Assembly (NCBI GenBank): GCA_964501535.1 | Contig: CAZCSV010000001.1 | Span: forward strand, 434,001 to 498,000 | DNA: 64,000 bases | Direction of reading: 5' to 3' | DNA from: FEN-1279 sp964501535 | Lineage (GTDB): Bacteria > Bacteroidota > Ignavibacteria > Tepidaquicellales > Tepidaquicellaceae | Shown: in pieces, positions 1 through 8,706 of the stretch | Layout of the letters: every line of letters starts with the position of its first letter | How positions within the stretch are numbered: the stretch's first letter is position 1 | Program-made: the position numbers and the translations under genes | Notes under the pieces: model-generated | Seen by the model: the letters and a program-made list of their open reading frames with translations, nothing else | The model's database searches: none | What the model was told of the DNA's origin: nothing

Positions 1-2
1 GA

Positions 3-1715
3 ATTACTCTTAAAGAAACTTCAGATACACTGAAAGCCGCCGATACATTGAGAAATGCTTTCGGAAATTTATTTTATAAGAACTCTTATCTTCACCTTAT
101 CAATGACCCTGCCGGCAAAGAAAAAATCATTATGCTGGAAAATAAAGTCGCTTATATGGAATTCACTAATTACGGCGGAACTATTAGAAAATTCGTGACT
201 CGGGATTTCAAAATGTATAATGGCGATACTTTACAGCTGATTAATTGGAAAAAAGGAAAAGAACTTAATTTAATCTTTACATCCGTAGAAGGTAAAACTA
301 TTAATACTAAAGACCTGCTGTTTAACTCCAATTACAAAGAATGGGATAGAATCCAACTCGAGAATAAAAAGGATTTTAAATTAAAATATGAACTCTTCGT
401 CGGTGGCGATAGCTCTCAAAAAATTGTAAAGACCTATACCTTCAAACCGGAATCTTACGAATTTTTCGTGGATTATGAACTCGTAAATTCATCGAAATAT
501 ATCACCCGCTCCGAATATCAGGTGGTCTGGGGCTCTTCACTGAATCTGTCTGAATACCTGAGCACCGAGGAAGCTACATTCTCTGAAAGCTATGCATTTA
601 TGGGAGGCGATATTGAAACATATACAGCGGATAAATTTGCAAATGAATATAACGTCTCTTCGGATTTTAAAAATTATACGGGCGTTACGGATTTTATTAG
701 CACGCGAAATAAGTACTTCGGTGTTTTTATTATTCCGATGAGCAGAAAGGGCGATGGAGCATACTTTACGGGATATAAAGAGCACCTTCCCGATGAAGGC
801 GTAAAAAATCATTATAAAATTGGAATGAAAATGGAAATTAAGGATGATAAATATGAAAAAAGTACTTACCAGATTCTTATTTCTCCGATAGACTATAATC
901 TGCTTAAATCTTATGACATGAACCTCGAACAGACAATGAGATTCTCTCTGGATTTCATCGTAAGACCGATTGCCCAGTATATGATTATTCCATTTTTTAC
1001 ATTCCTGCATAAATTTATTCCTAATTACGGAATCGTAATAGTATTATTTGCCATTGTCCTTAAAATTATTCTTAATCCTCTGACGAAAAAACAAATGAAA
1101 TCGATGAAAAAGATGGGACAGCTCTCTCCGAAAATAAATGCAATAAAAGAAAAATATAAAGACGACCCGACAAAAATGAATAAGATGATTATGAATCTGT
1201 ATAAGGAAGAAAAAATTAATCCCGCGGGCGGATGCCTTCCCCTGATTCTGCAGTTGCCGATTCTGTATGCTCTGTTCGGTGTCTTCCGCTCGACTATAGA
1301 ACTCAGACAGGCGCATTTCTTCTGGTGGATTACGGATTTGTCTGTTCCTGATGTCATATTTCATCTGCCATTCAAAATACCGATTTTTGGAATTAATGAA
1401 ATTGCTGGTCTGGCTACTCTTATGGGTATTACTATGTTTATACAACAGAAAATGACCGTTACTGACCCGAAACAGAAAGCTATGGTCTATATGATGCCTA
1501 TTTTACTTACATTACTTTTCTTCAGTTTCCCGTCAGGCTTGAACTTATATTATTTTGTGTTCAATCTGCTTTCGATTGCACAACAATATTATGAAACAAA
1601 AATTAAAAAACCGGACCCGGAAGAAGTTAATAAACCGAGTAAACCCGGATTCCTTGAAAAATTAATGAAACGAAGCGAAGAAATCCGGAAAGAAAAATCT
1701 AAAAGAAGACGTTGA
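3..1715 (+). CDS. yidC: Membrane protein insertase YidC, 5' end outside the window
   Basis: YidC inserts and folds inner-membrane proteins, alone or with SecYEG. The reading frame is open from base 3, so the true start and the N-terminal membrane anchor lie to the left; the first in-window TTG (48) is not a real start. Codons up to about base 900 encode the large periplasmic beta-sandwich domain of Gram-negative YidC. From about base 960 onward come the conserved membrane helices, with the NPLTKKQ and PAGGCLPLILQLPILYALF segments. The C-terminal tail is rich in Lys/Arg, as expected for a ribosome-contacting tail. The stop overlaps the start of the next gene (TTGA), so the two are probably translationally coupled. 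Confidence 0.95.
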   Translation: MTLKETSDTLKAADTLRNAFGNLFYKNSYLHLINDPAGKEKIIMLENKVAYMEFTNYGGTIRKFVTRDFKMYNGDTLQLINWKKGKELNLIFTSVEGKTINTKDLLFNSNYKEWDRIQLENKKDFKLKYELFVGGDSSQKIVKTYTFKPESYEFFVDYELVNSSKYITRSEYQVVWGSSLNLSEYLSTEEATFSESYAFMGGDIETYTADKFANEYNVSSDFKNYTGVTDFISTRNKYFGVFIIPMSRKGDGAYFTGYKEHLPDEGVKNHYKIGMKMEIKDDKYEKSTYQILISPIDYNLLKSYDMNLEQTMRFSLDFIVRPIAQYMIIPFFTFLHKFIPNYGIVIVLFAIVLKIILNPLTKKQMKSMKKMGQLSPKINAIKEKYKDDPTKMNKMIMNLYKEEKINPAGGCLPLILQLPILYALFGVFRSTIELRQAHFFWWITDLSVPDVIFHLPFKIPIFGINEIAGLATLMGITMFIQQKMTVTDPKQKAMVYMMPILLTLLFFSFPSGLNLYYFVFNLLSIAQQYYETKIKKPDPEEVNKPSKPGFLEKLMKRSEEIRKEKSKRRR

Positions 1716-2671
1716 GTAACTCCTTGCCTATAAGAATCTTAATAGTCCAGGTCGGTAAAATCGGTGATATGATACTCACTACTCCCCTTTTTACCGAACT
1801 TAAAAATAATTTTCCCGATTGCGAAATCTATGTCCTTACAAGCAAACTTAACAACAATATTGCTCATTTCGATAAAAATGTATCACGCACAATCGTGTAT
1901 AAAAAGAATTTCTTCTCGGTACTGAAGCTTATATCTACTCTTCGTAAAATAAAGTTCGATTACTGGATAGATACTAAAGATGAATTTTCTTCCACTTCTA
2001 AAACCCTTCTGAAATTCGGAAGATACGACAAATCCATTGGATTTAATAATAAAGAAAATCTCTTTGAAATATCTCTAAAAGAATTTGTTAAAGGTGAACA
2101 TACGGTTGACATCAACCTCTCACCTTTATTATATTTGAAAAAAGATTATATAGTAAAAAATATCAAACCATCTATTAACATTCCTGCGGATACTGTTAAT
2201 AAATTTTCGGAAATATTCAGTAAAATTAAAAATAAAAAAATACTCGTTAATATTTCTGCTGGTGCGGAGAATAGATATTGGTTGGAGGAAAAATGGATCG
2301 AGCTTTTTGGCAAAATCGAAAAGGATTCCCACATATTCTTAATCTCAGATAATAGGGATAAAAAACTGGCAAACAATCTTGTTTCTGATTATAAGAGTAA
2401 TAATTTAACTTATATCAACGCTGATAACATTTTTGAAGTAGCCGAAATTGTCAGGAATTCTGATTTCATTATTACCCCGGATACGTCTATTGTTCATCTT
2501 GCATCCTGCTTCAATAAACCGGTCGTTGCAATGTTTCATAATGTCGATTGGGTGATAAAACGATATGCCCCTCTTTCTGATAAATGTAAAATGATTCTGT
2601 CTAAAGAAAAAGACTCGATTTCTAATATATCTGTTGATGAAGTAATTTCAAAACTTGATGAAATTTCGTAA
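1712..2671 (+). CDS. Glycosyltransferase family 9 (heptosyltransferase-like)
   Basis: This 319-residue protein has the GT9 layout: an N-terminal Rossmann half starting RILIVQVGKIGDMILTTPL and a C-terminal half with the nucleotide-sugar-binding stretch ITPDTSIVHLASCFNKPVVAMF. Family members transfer heptose or related sugars to the lipopolysaccharide core on the cytoplasmic face of the inner membrane. The start is TTG, overlapping the yidC stop by four bases. The exact sugar and acceptor cannot be told from sequence. A second, divergent GT9 gene lies at 15490-16467, so the two may act in the same surface-glycan pathway. Confidence 0.85.
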   Translation: MSNSLPIRILIVQVGKIGDMILTTPLFTELKNNFPDCEIYVLTSKLNNNIAHFDKNVSRTIVYKKNFFSVLKLISTLRKIKFDYWIDTKDEFSSTSKTLLKFGRYDKSIGFNNKENLFEISLKEFVKGEHTVDINLSPLLYLKKDYIVKNIKPSINIPADTVNKFSEIFSKIKNKKILVNISAGAENRYWLEEKWIELFGKIEKDSHIFLISDNRDKKLANNLVSDYKSNNLTYINADNIFEVAEIVRNSDFIITPDTSIVHLASCFNKPVVAMFHNVDWVIKRYAPLSDKCKMILSKEKDSISNISVDEVISKLDEIS

Positions 2672-2713
2672 ATAATATATATAGTTATAATATCCTCCAA
2701 TATTATAATAAAA

Positions 2714-2734
2714 AATGCGGTTTAAAACCGCATT
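2714..2734 (-). terminator. Rho-independent terminator of the tmRNA gene
   Basis: A 9-bp perfect stem (AATGCGGTT / AACCGCATT) with a 3-base loop is followed, on the minus strand, by TTTTT and an AT-rich tail. It lies just downstream of the tmRNA 3' end. The plus-strand side has only a weak interrupted T-run, so it may also catch transcripts from the yidC-glycosyltransferase pair, but less clearly. Confidence 0.85.
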
Positions 2735-2745
2735 GATTTTCTTTG

Positions 2746-3100
2746 TGGAAATGCCGGGAGTCGAACCCGGGTCCGAAATGAAGACCATTAAAACTTCTAC
2801 ATATTTAGTCTGTTGTTCTTTCCTCGTACATAAAACAACAACAGACAAACCTTTTATGTACCAGCCCACTAAATTTTCGTTTAAATCCCGCAGACTCTGA
2901 TTTAAGCTATCTCACCTGCTTGACGTCTTTCCGCTGTCCGATGAGAAGAAACATGCGGAAAAACGGGCTCCTTCTTAATTAAGCAGCCATTGCATAGTTG
3001 TAATCGGCATTTATAGCCTTTCAACCTTTTTAAAGTGATTGCTGAGAACACTATATGCTGTTTTAACCTTCTTTCATCCCGTCGAAGCCGTTACATTCCC
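2746..3100 (-). ncRNA. ssrA: tmRNA (transfer-messenger RNA)
   Basis: tmRNA rescues stalled ribosomes together with SmpB (encoded at 23250-23714). The 5' end GGGAATG pairs with the 3' CATTTCC as a 7-bp acceptor stem with one G-U pair, followed by discriminator A; the CCA end is not encoded (CAA follows). The T-arm GGGTTCGACTCCC and the 5' segment GGCTTCGACGGGATG are diagnostic. The tag reading frame lies at 2979-3017 and reads AINADYNYAMAA then TAA. The exact resume codon is not certain. The YAMAA ending resembles the known Chlorobium tag. The length of about 355 nt is normal. A terminator follows at 2714-2734. Confidence 0.96.
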
Positions 3101-3129
3101 TTCTGTTAAATCTTCTATATAAGAACAAA

Positions 3130-3462
3130 TTAATTTGTTTTTATGTTCGATGATACTGTAGCACCCCCGACTTTTTCAGCTTGAACACCTTTTGTAAAGT
3201 CTGTAACTTCCTCAACAACTGTCTTATCCTTTAATAAAATACCAATTGGTATTACTACGCAATACCCCGCAACAAGTAATATCGGAGCTACTACCGTAGG
3301 TAAAAATCCGTCAACCGAATTCTCAGCCATTAATATATATCCTATAATTATCAATAATATTCCGAAACCTATTATCATATAGTTTTTCTTGGTCAATGCT
3401 ATATGTATATGACTTGCTGGTGATGATTTCTTTGCTTTAATGCTGGTTTTTGCTTTTGCCAT
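3130..3462 (-). CDS. DUF3098-like small membrane protein
   Basis: A 110-residue protein with a basic, Lys/Ser-rich N-terminus of about 25 residues, the NYMIIGFGILLIIIGYILMA helix, and a second hydrophobic helix (VVAPILLVAGYCVVIPIGIL). This matches the arrangement of the DUF3098 family found in Bacteroidota, usually near cell-division or isoprenoid genes; function unknown. The C-terminal 25 residues are polar and unlike the family core. It lies 8 bases after the M20 peptidase gene and is probably the last gene of that leftward operon; the tmRNA begins 29 bases further on. Confidence 0.7.
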   Translation of the reverse strand: MAKAKTSIKAKKSSPASHIHIALTKKNYMIIGFGILLIIIGYILMAENSVDGFLPTVVAPILLVAGYCVVIPIGILLKDKTVVEEVTDFTKGVQAEKVGGATVSSNIKTN

Positions 3463-3470
3463 ATATATTA

Positions 3471-4841
3471 TTAAATTTTTGATAATTCATTGAAATAATG
3501 CGTTATGCTTAAAATACCTTTATGAAAATTATCTAAATCTAAATGTTCATTGGGTGAATGAGCATTCTCATCAGGTAATCCGAATCCCAATAATACTGTA
3601 TCTGCACCTAAAATCTCTTTGAATGAATTAACTATCGGTATGGAACCCCCTTCCTTCATGAAAACCGGCTCTACACCAAATCCCTTTTTCAGAGCTGCTA
3701 CGGCAGCTTTTATTTCGGGTGTATCAATCGGTGTTACTGATGGCTTCCCGCCATGAAGGTCTGTAACATTCACTTTCACCGATTTAGGAGCTATTTTTTT
3801 GATGTAATTAGCGAAAAGTGTCGCTATCTTTTTTGGGTCCTGATTTGGCACTAACCTCATCGATATTTTTGCACCTGCCTTTGAAGGTAATACGGTCTTC
3901 GCACCTTCACCCTGAAACCCTCCCCAGATTCCATTACAATCGAGTGTAGGACGCGCAGATAACCTTTCTGTCGTAGTGTATCCTTCTTCACCGAAAACTT
4001 CATTAATCTCTAATTCTTTCTTGAATTCATCTTCATTAAAAGGTAAACGCTTGAATTCTTCTCTTTCCATTTTACTTAATGGTTCTACATCTTTGTAAAA
4101 TTCGTCAATAAGTATCCTGCCATTTTCATCTTTTAACTTTGAAATAATATTTGCGAGGGCATTTATCGGATTATCTACCGCACCACCATATGAACCTGAA
4201 TGTAAATCCCTGTTCGGACCCGTTACATCAATCTGCATATAAGCTAGTCCTCTCAATCCATAGCAAATGGAAGGTAAACCTTTTGCATACATTGAAGTAT
4301 CTGATATAACTACTAGACTGCACATTAATAAATTTGTGTTATCTTTTAAAAATTTAAGCAAGTTAACGCTACCTATTTCTTCTTCTCCCTCAATTAAAAT
4401 TTTGATATTTATAGGTAATTCACTTATAGTTCTAAAATATGCTTCTAGACTCTTTAAATGAATAAATAACTGTCCTTTATCATCTGTCGTTCCACGGGCA
4501 TAAATTTTCCCATCCTTTATTGTAGGTTCAAATGGAGGATTTGTCCATAATTCTAGTGGGTCAACAGGCTGTACATCATAATGTCCGTACAAAAGTACTG
4601 TAGGTTTATCTTTTCCTGCTTTTAAATGCTCGGCATATACAATTGGATGCCCTGGAGTATGATATATATCTGTTTTCTCAATTCCAATTTCTTTTATGTG
4701 ATTCTTAAGCCATAATGCACAATTCTCTATGTCATCCTTGTTTTCAGTATTATTACTTATCGAAGCGATTTTCAGAAATTCAACTAGTTCCTCTATAAAT
4801 CGAGAAATGTTTTCGTCTATGTATTTTATTATATTATTCAT
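3471..4841 (-). CDS. M20 family dipeptidase / metallopeptidase
   Basis: 456 residues with the M20 zinc-peptidase signature: YGHYDVQP (metal ligand His87), GTTDDKGQ (bridging Asp120), IEGEEEIGS (catalytic Glu pair), SDTSMYAKGLP, the dimerisation-domain DLHSG, and C-terminal EGGSIPI and AHSPNEH (last metal ligand). The closest subgroup is the CNDP/PepV-like dipeptidases that cut short peptides in the cytoplasm; no signal peptide is present. It is tightly spaced (6 bases) after the TPR gene. Substrate is not predictable. An ArgE/DapE role is less likely because of the length and the GLRGLAY-type segment. Confidence 0.88.
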   Translation of the reverse strand: MNNIIKYIDENISRFIEELVEFLKIASISNNTENKDDIENCALWLKNHIKEIGIEKTDIYHTPGHPIVYAEHLKAGKDKPTVLLYGHYDVQPVDPLELWTNPPFEPTIKDGKIYARGTTDDKGQLFIHLKSLEAYFRTISELPINIKILIEGEEEIGSVNLLKFLKDNTNLLMCSLVVISDTSMYAKGLPSICYGLRGLAYMQIDVTGPNRDLHSGSYGGAVDNPINALANIISKLKDENGRILIDEFYKDVEPLSKMEREEFKRLPFNEDEFKKELEINEVFGEEGYTTTERLSARPTLDCNGIWGGFQGEGAKTVLPSKAGAKISMRLVPNQDPKKIATLFANYIKKIAPKSVKVNVTDLHGGKPSVTPIDTPEIKAAVAALKKGFGVEPVFMKEGGSIPIVNSFKEILGADTVLLGFGLPDENAHSPNEHLDLDNFHKGILSITHYFNELSKI

Positions 4842-4847
4842 TAATAA

Positions 4848-6317
4848 CTATTTATTATTCGTTACTTTAAGCCTGGCTAACTTGTCTTTTGCTTCTTCAT
4901 TATTAGGATCAATTGTCAGGATTTTTTCATAAATTTTTATTGCTTCGTCATTCTTTAACATTACGATATAGCATTTAGCCATCCAGGAATATGATAATAC
5001 AAAATTTTCATCTGCTTTTACTGCATCCTGAAAACTTGAGAGTGCATCTTCATACTTCTTTAAATAAAAATTTGAAAATCCTTTGAATAAATATACTGAC
5101 CTCTCAGTCATCCCTAACTCCGTTGCCTTATTCAAATACTTTACCGCATTCTCATAATCCTCTTCTTTGAAATAAGCTTTTCCGTATTCATAATATACTC
5201 TTGCTTCCGTACTGTCCATTTTAATTGCCTTATCAAAAAGTGAATATGCATCCGTAAAATTTTTCAATTCAACATTGACTTTTGCATATTTTACTAAATC
5301 CTCAACTTCAAAATCCTTTAAAGGAACTTTTGAAAAATATTCTATTGCTTGTTTGTATTGCTCCACTTGTGCTGATGAATCTGTTAATTCCCTCTCAGAA
5401 TATATATAAGCAGTATATAAATTCCCTGTATAAGATTTCGGGTCTGCTTTTAATACCTCCGATAATATATTTAATGCTTCATCATACTTTCCCTCTGCAT
5501 ACAAAGTCTTAGCATAATATGAATTCCCTTCTTGTGAACCTGGCTTTAGCTGTGCGTATTTTTTGAAATTGTATGCTGCTTCCGAAAATGTATTGTTAAA
5601 ATATAATATTTTTCCTTTTTCTAAATATGCTTCGGCAAAATTTGCATCTTTTTCAATTGCCTTGTTGAATGATGCTAGCGATTCATTATATTTCTTCATT
5701 TTGAAATAAACTTTACCTAATACGAAATGTCCTGATGCAAGATTAGGATTAAGCTTTATTGCTTTATCAAGATAATCTTTCGAAAGTTTGTATGACCCTC
5801 TTATATAATATGCTTCCCCTAAGCCTACATATACGGTTGGATTCTCCTTACTAACTGTTGTAGCAAGCGTTAATGTCTCAATTGCTTTGTCAATCTTACC
5901 TTCCGCAGAGTAATTTTCTGCACGCGAAATCATTACGGGAATATTCTCGGGGTCTATTTTTAATGCTTTTTTGAATACCCCGTCTGCTTCTGAATATTTT
6001 TTCTGTTCTGTATATACTTCACCTAAACTTTTCATTGCATCTATACCTTCATCATCATCTCTTAATGCTAACTTTAAATATTTTTCTGCATCAGTAAGAG
6101 ACCCGGTTTTAAATAATGCAATCCCATAGTAACAGTTTGCATCATAACCTTTATCCGTTTTCACTACATTTTTTAATAAATTTAATGCAGTTAGATAATC
6201 TCCTTTTTTAACTGCATTTTTACCCTTTTCAACATTATCCTGTGCCGTTGAATAACTCGTAAGCAGAGTAAAAATCACTACTGATAATGTAAAATATTTT
6301 TTCATTAAATTTTTCAT
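4848..6317 (-). CDS. Exported tetratricopeptide-repeat protein
   Basis: 489 residues: a signal peptide ending about residue 25 (SYSTAQ), then roughly a dozen 34-residue TPR units filling the protein, seen as recurring A-x-Y-x-x-G-x-x-L/Y...A...A-x-x-L-P patterns. It probably acts in the periplasm as a protein-binding scaffold. It sits next to a PstS-like lipoprotein and, further upstream, TonB. From memory, a TonB / PstS-like / TPR gene order is common in Bacteroidota, which suggests a link to TonB-ExbBD energised transport. The partner is unknown. Confidence 0.82.
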   Translation of the reverse strand: MKNLMKKYFTLSVVIFTLLTSYSTAQDNVEKGKNAVKKGDYLTALNLLKNVVKTDKGYDANCYYGIALFKTGSLTDAEKYLKLALRDDDEGIDAMKSLGEVYTEQKKYSEADGVFKKALKIDPENIPVMISRAENYSAEGKIDKAIETLTLATTVSKENPTVYVGLGEAYYIRGSYKLSKDYLDKAIKLNPNLASGHFVLGKVYFKMKKYNESLASFNKAIEKDANFAEAYLEKGKILYFNNTFSEAAYNFKKYAQLKPGSQEGNSYYAKTLYAEGKYDEALNILSEVLKADPKSYTGNLYTAYIYSERELTDSSAQVEQYKQAIEYFSKVPLKDFEVEDLVKYAKVNVELKNFTDAYSLFDKAIKMDSTEARVYYEYGKAYFKEEDYENAVKYLNKATELGMTERSVYLFKGFSNFYLKKYEDALSSFQDAVKADENFVLSYSWMAKCYIVMLKNDEAIKIYEKILTIDPNNEEAKDKLARLKVTNNK

Positions 6318-6346
6318 TTTTTATAATATTAAATTTAATAATGTTT

Positions 6347-7318
6347 TTATTCGATTTGAATCGTTCTTATTGGTTGCGTTATTGGAACAAATCCATTTTC
6401 TAAAAAAATTTTCTGACCGTCGTTTTTAAGCAAAAACGTTATAAAACCTGTTGATAACTGAATCCCTATATCAGTTGAATATAAAATGACTTTTCTCGTA
6501 TATGGATACTGCTTATTAAATATTAATCCCTGATGAAACTGTGCGAAATCATCCTGCTTGCCGTTTTTCCAAATTTTCGAAACCCTTATTGCTTGTACAT
6601 TGGTATCCATTACATCCTGATTTCCTTTTGACATCCAACCCATATTTACAAATCCAATTGCATTTTTGTTTTCTCTGATAATATCTAACATCTGTACCGA
6701 TGTGGAACATATTTGTGATTTTTCGTAAAAATTTTGACCGTCTAAAACAGAATCCTTTACATACATATATGAATTAGAATTCGGCCGCTGAATGAATACC
6801 TTTATCAAATCGCTTTCACCCTTTAGATTTTTTATAACTTTTTTGTTCTGCTCTTCATCCTGTGCTTTAATTTGTGACCATTTCCTTATTTCCCCTGAAA
6901 ATATGCCCTTCAATTCTTTCGATGTCAACCTTATTGCTGGATTATCCAGATTTATTATAAATGCAATTCCGTCTATCGCTAATTCATACCTCTGTAATTC
7001 AATCTTATAATCCGATATAAATTTTCTGTCATCTTCTGCTATATCACCCGCAATTATAATTAACTTTGTTTCTTTATTAAGCAAATCTGTTATTACATTT
7101 TTTGTAGGTTTGAATATTGGGGTTATCTTTGCTTCTGGATTTAACCTTGTAAAATCCTTTGTTAACAAATTTACCACAGATTCCAGATTTTCATCCGCTT
7201 CAATTGTCATTTCACCTGTCGTAGCTTTCGATTTTATGCTCCCGAAATCGCATGAATTGAAAAACATAACTACTCCTGGTAGTAAAATCCAAACTAATAT
7301 TTTATTCTTTAGTTTCAT
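6347..7318 (-). CDS. PstS-like substrate-binding lipoprotein
   Basis: 323 residues with a lipobox (FFNSC, lipid-anchored Cys23), so anchored in a membrane facing the periplasm or exterior. The body follows the PBP-like PstS fold: an N-terminal lobe (GEMTIEADENLESVVNLL), a central AIDGIAFIINLDNP segment and GIFSGEIRKWSQ, which is the phosphate-binder-type motif in this family. It is not next to pstCAB (11553-14228) but lies within a TonB/TPR block, so it may serve a TonB-linked system rather than the ABC importer. Whether it binds phosphate is open. Confidence 0.8.
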   Translation of the reverse strand: MKLKNKILVWILLPGVVMFFNSCDFGSIKSKATTGEMTIEADENLESVVNLLTKDFTRLNPEAKITPIFKPTKNVITDLLNKETKLIIIAGDIAEDDRKFISDYKIELQRYELAIDGIAFIINLDNPAIRLTSKELKGIFSGEIRKWSQIKAQDEEQNKKVIKNLKGESDLIKVFIQRPNSNSYMYVKDSVLDGQNFYEKSQICSTSVQMLDIIRENKNAIGFVNMGWMSKGNQDVMDTNVQAIRVSKIWKNGKQDDFAQFHQGLIFNKQYPYTRKVILYSTDIGIQLSTGFITFLLKNDGQKIFLENGFVPITQPIRTIQIE

Positions 7319-7338
7319 TTTCCTTTTATTAAAAAAAT

Positions 7339-7365
7339 GTTCCCAAACTTGTTAAGCTTGGGAAC
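7339..7365. repeat. Dispersed GTTCCCAA hairpin, copy 1
   Basis: The arms GTTCCCAAACTT and AAGCTTGGGAAC pair with one mismatch around a 3-base loop. The element lies between the small membrane protein gene and the PstS-like gene. Related, more worn copies lie at 24399-24431 and 32007-32031, all in intergenic spaces. No long T-run follows on either strand, so a plain terminator is not the best reading. Confidence 0.7.
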
Positions 7366-7409
7366 GATTTAAGTTTAATTCTCCTTTAATCCTTTTCTTA
7401 TAAAAATAT

Positions 7410-7652
7410 TTATTTTTTATGAATTAATTCATCGGTGTCTTTCATTAACTTCTCCCTCAACTCGTTTTGCTTCTTCACCTTTAACTTTGTCTGAACATTT
7501 AAAAACCTGAAAACTCCGTAACTCATAAAAATTATTCCGAATATTATTCTTGTCTGTGTCGGAATATGCGGTATTAAACCTAATAACATTACCAGCCCAA
7601 CTATAAACACTACTATCGATGTAAAAATATTTATTATAATTACCGGGCTCAT
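7410..7652 (-). CDS. Small two-helix membrane protein, function unknown
   Basis: An 80-residue protein with two hydrophobic helices (residues about 4-27 and 35-50) joined by a short HIPTQTR loop and ending in a charged, Lys/Glu-rich cytoplasmic tail. I do not recognise a family with confidence. It sits 14 bases downstream of tonB and upstream of the PstS-like gene in the same leftward run, so it may be an accessory part of the TonB system. Confidence 0.65.
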   Translation of the reverse strand: MSPVIIINIFTSIVVFIVGLVMLLGLIPHIPTQTRIIFGIIFMSYGVFRFLNVQTKLKVKKQNELREKLMKDTDELIHKK

Positions 7653-7666
7653 AGGAAAATATTTTA

Positions 7667-8569
7667 TTATTTTCCTTCCTCTTTCTTTTCTTCCTTCTTA
7701 TCTTCTTTCTTCTCGCTGTCTTCTTCCTTCTTGAACTTTCCGCTTAATTTGAAGTTAAACGGAACGCTTACCCAGCATTTTACTGGCTGCCCCTGCTGTA
7801 ATGCAGGTGTAAACTGTAAATTCATTACTTTTGAGCTGACTTCATCCCTGAATACATCTGGTCCGCTGAATCCACCTACTGAAATTACTGAACCGTCTGG
7901 GCCAACAAGTACTTTCACCGTTACTTTACCCTCTATACCGCTCGATCTGGCAATCTCCGGATATCTCATCGAACCCTGAACCTGCGCTAAATTTACTGCA
8001 ACAGGTGCCTTATCAACTTCAAACTGCTGATATACTTTCGTCTTTGTATTGTCTTTTGTTTCTTCTTTTTTAACCTTTTCCTCAACTACCTTTTCTTCTA
8101 CTTTTACTTTGCCCGTCTCTTTCGTAGGATCGAAGTTTTCACTTCCTTCTGAAGAAACAAATGCCTTAATTTTTTCTGTCTCTTCTACCTTCTTAATTGT
8201 CTCAATATCAGCCTTTTCCTTTGCAACAGGCTCTGGGGTCAAAGCCGCTAAATCTTTCAAAGCTTCAATTTTTTGAGGCTCTACTTCCGGGGGCGGTGCC
8301 TGTTCACTTTCGTCCTGATTGCTCTCCTGGGACTGAATGTCTCTTAATTCAATTTCTCTCTTTATCTGTAAATTTCGTTCCGCTCTCATTTCTAGATAAA
8401 GTGAGAAAATGTAAGCTGATACTAAAAATGCGTGTAGGACTATTGCAAGTATGAGACCTCTCGAGAGGAATTTCTTGTAGAACTTCTTCAATTCCGGAAG
8501 CCCATATTCCATTTTTGTTTCGATAGGTTCTACATAATTGATTAAATCCATGTTGTTTTGAGTTGACAT
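7667..8569 (-). CDS. tonB: Energy transducer TonB
   Basis: 300 residues. The order is a polar N-terminus of about 35 residues, one membrane helix (about 36-57), a long Pro/Glu/Lys-rich periplasmic linker, and a C-terminal TonB domain beginning near YPEIARSSGIEGKVTVKVLV and ending LPFNFKL-like (VPFNFKL). TonB couples the proton-motive force, through ExbB/ExbD, to outer-membrane receptors. No exbB or exbD lies in the window. Unusual: a Lys/Glu-only tail of about 20 residues follows the TonB domain. Start chosen is the first ATG, 137 bases from the divergent space before the L,D-transpeptidase gene. Confidence 0.88.
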   Translation of the reverse strand: MSTQNNMDLINYVEPIETKMEYGLPELKKFYKKFLSRGLILAIVLHAFLVSAYIFSLYLEMRAERNLQIKREIELRDIQSQESNQDESEQAPPPEVEPQKIEALKDLAALTPEPVAKEKADIETIKKVEETEKIKAFVSSEGSENFDPTKETGKVKVEEKVVEEKVKKEETKDNTKTKVYQQFEVDKAPVAVNLAQVQGSMRYPEIARSSGIEGKVTVKVLVGPDGSVISVGGFSGPDVFRDEVSSKVMNLQFTPALQQGQPVKCWVSVPFNFKLSGKFKKEEDSEKKEDKKEEKKEEGK

Positions 8570-8706
8570 TTCAACCTCCGCTTATTTAAATATTTTTATA
8601 ATTATTCTCTAATTTTTAAACTTCTGCAGAAATATTTTGTTCCGCATAATCTCAAACAAATATAATTAATTTAAAATTTAATTAATATTGATTTATTCAA
8701 GTATTC

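Noticed and set aside
2648..2900. Open frames on both strands across the tmRNA gene (61-73 codons)
   Set aside because: They fall entirely on the tmRNA and its terminator and have no protein-like pattern.
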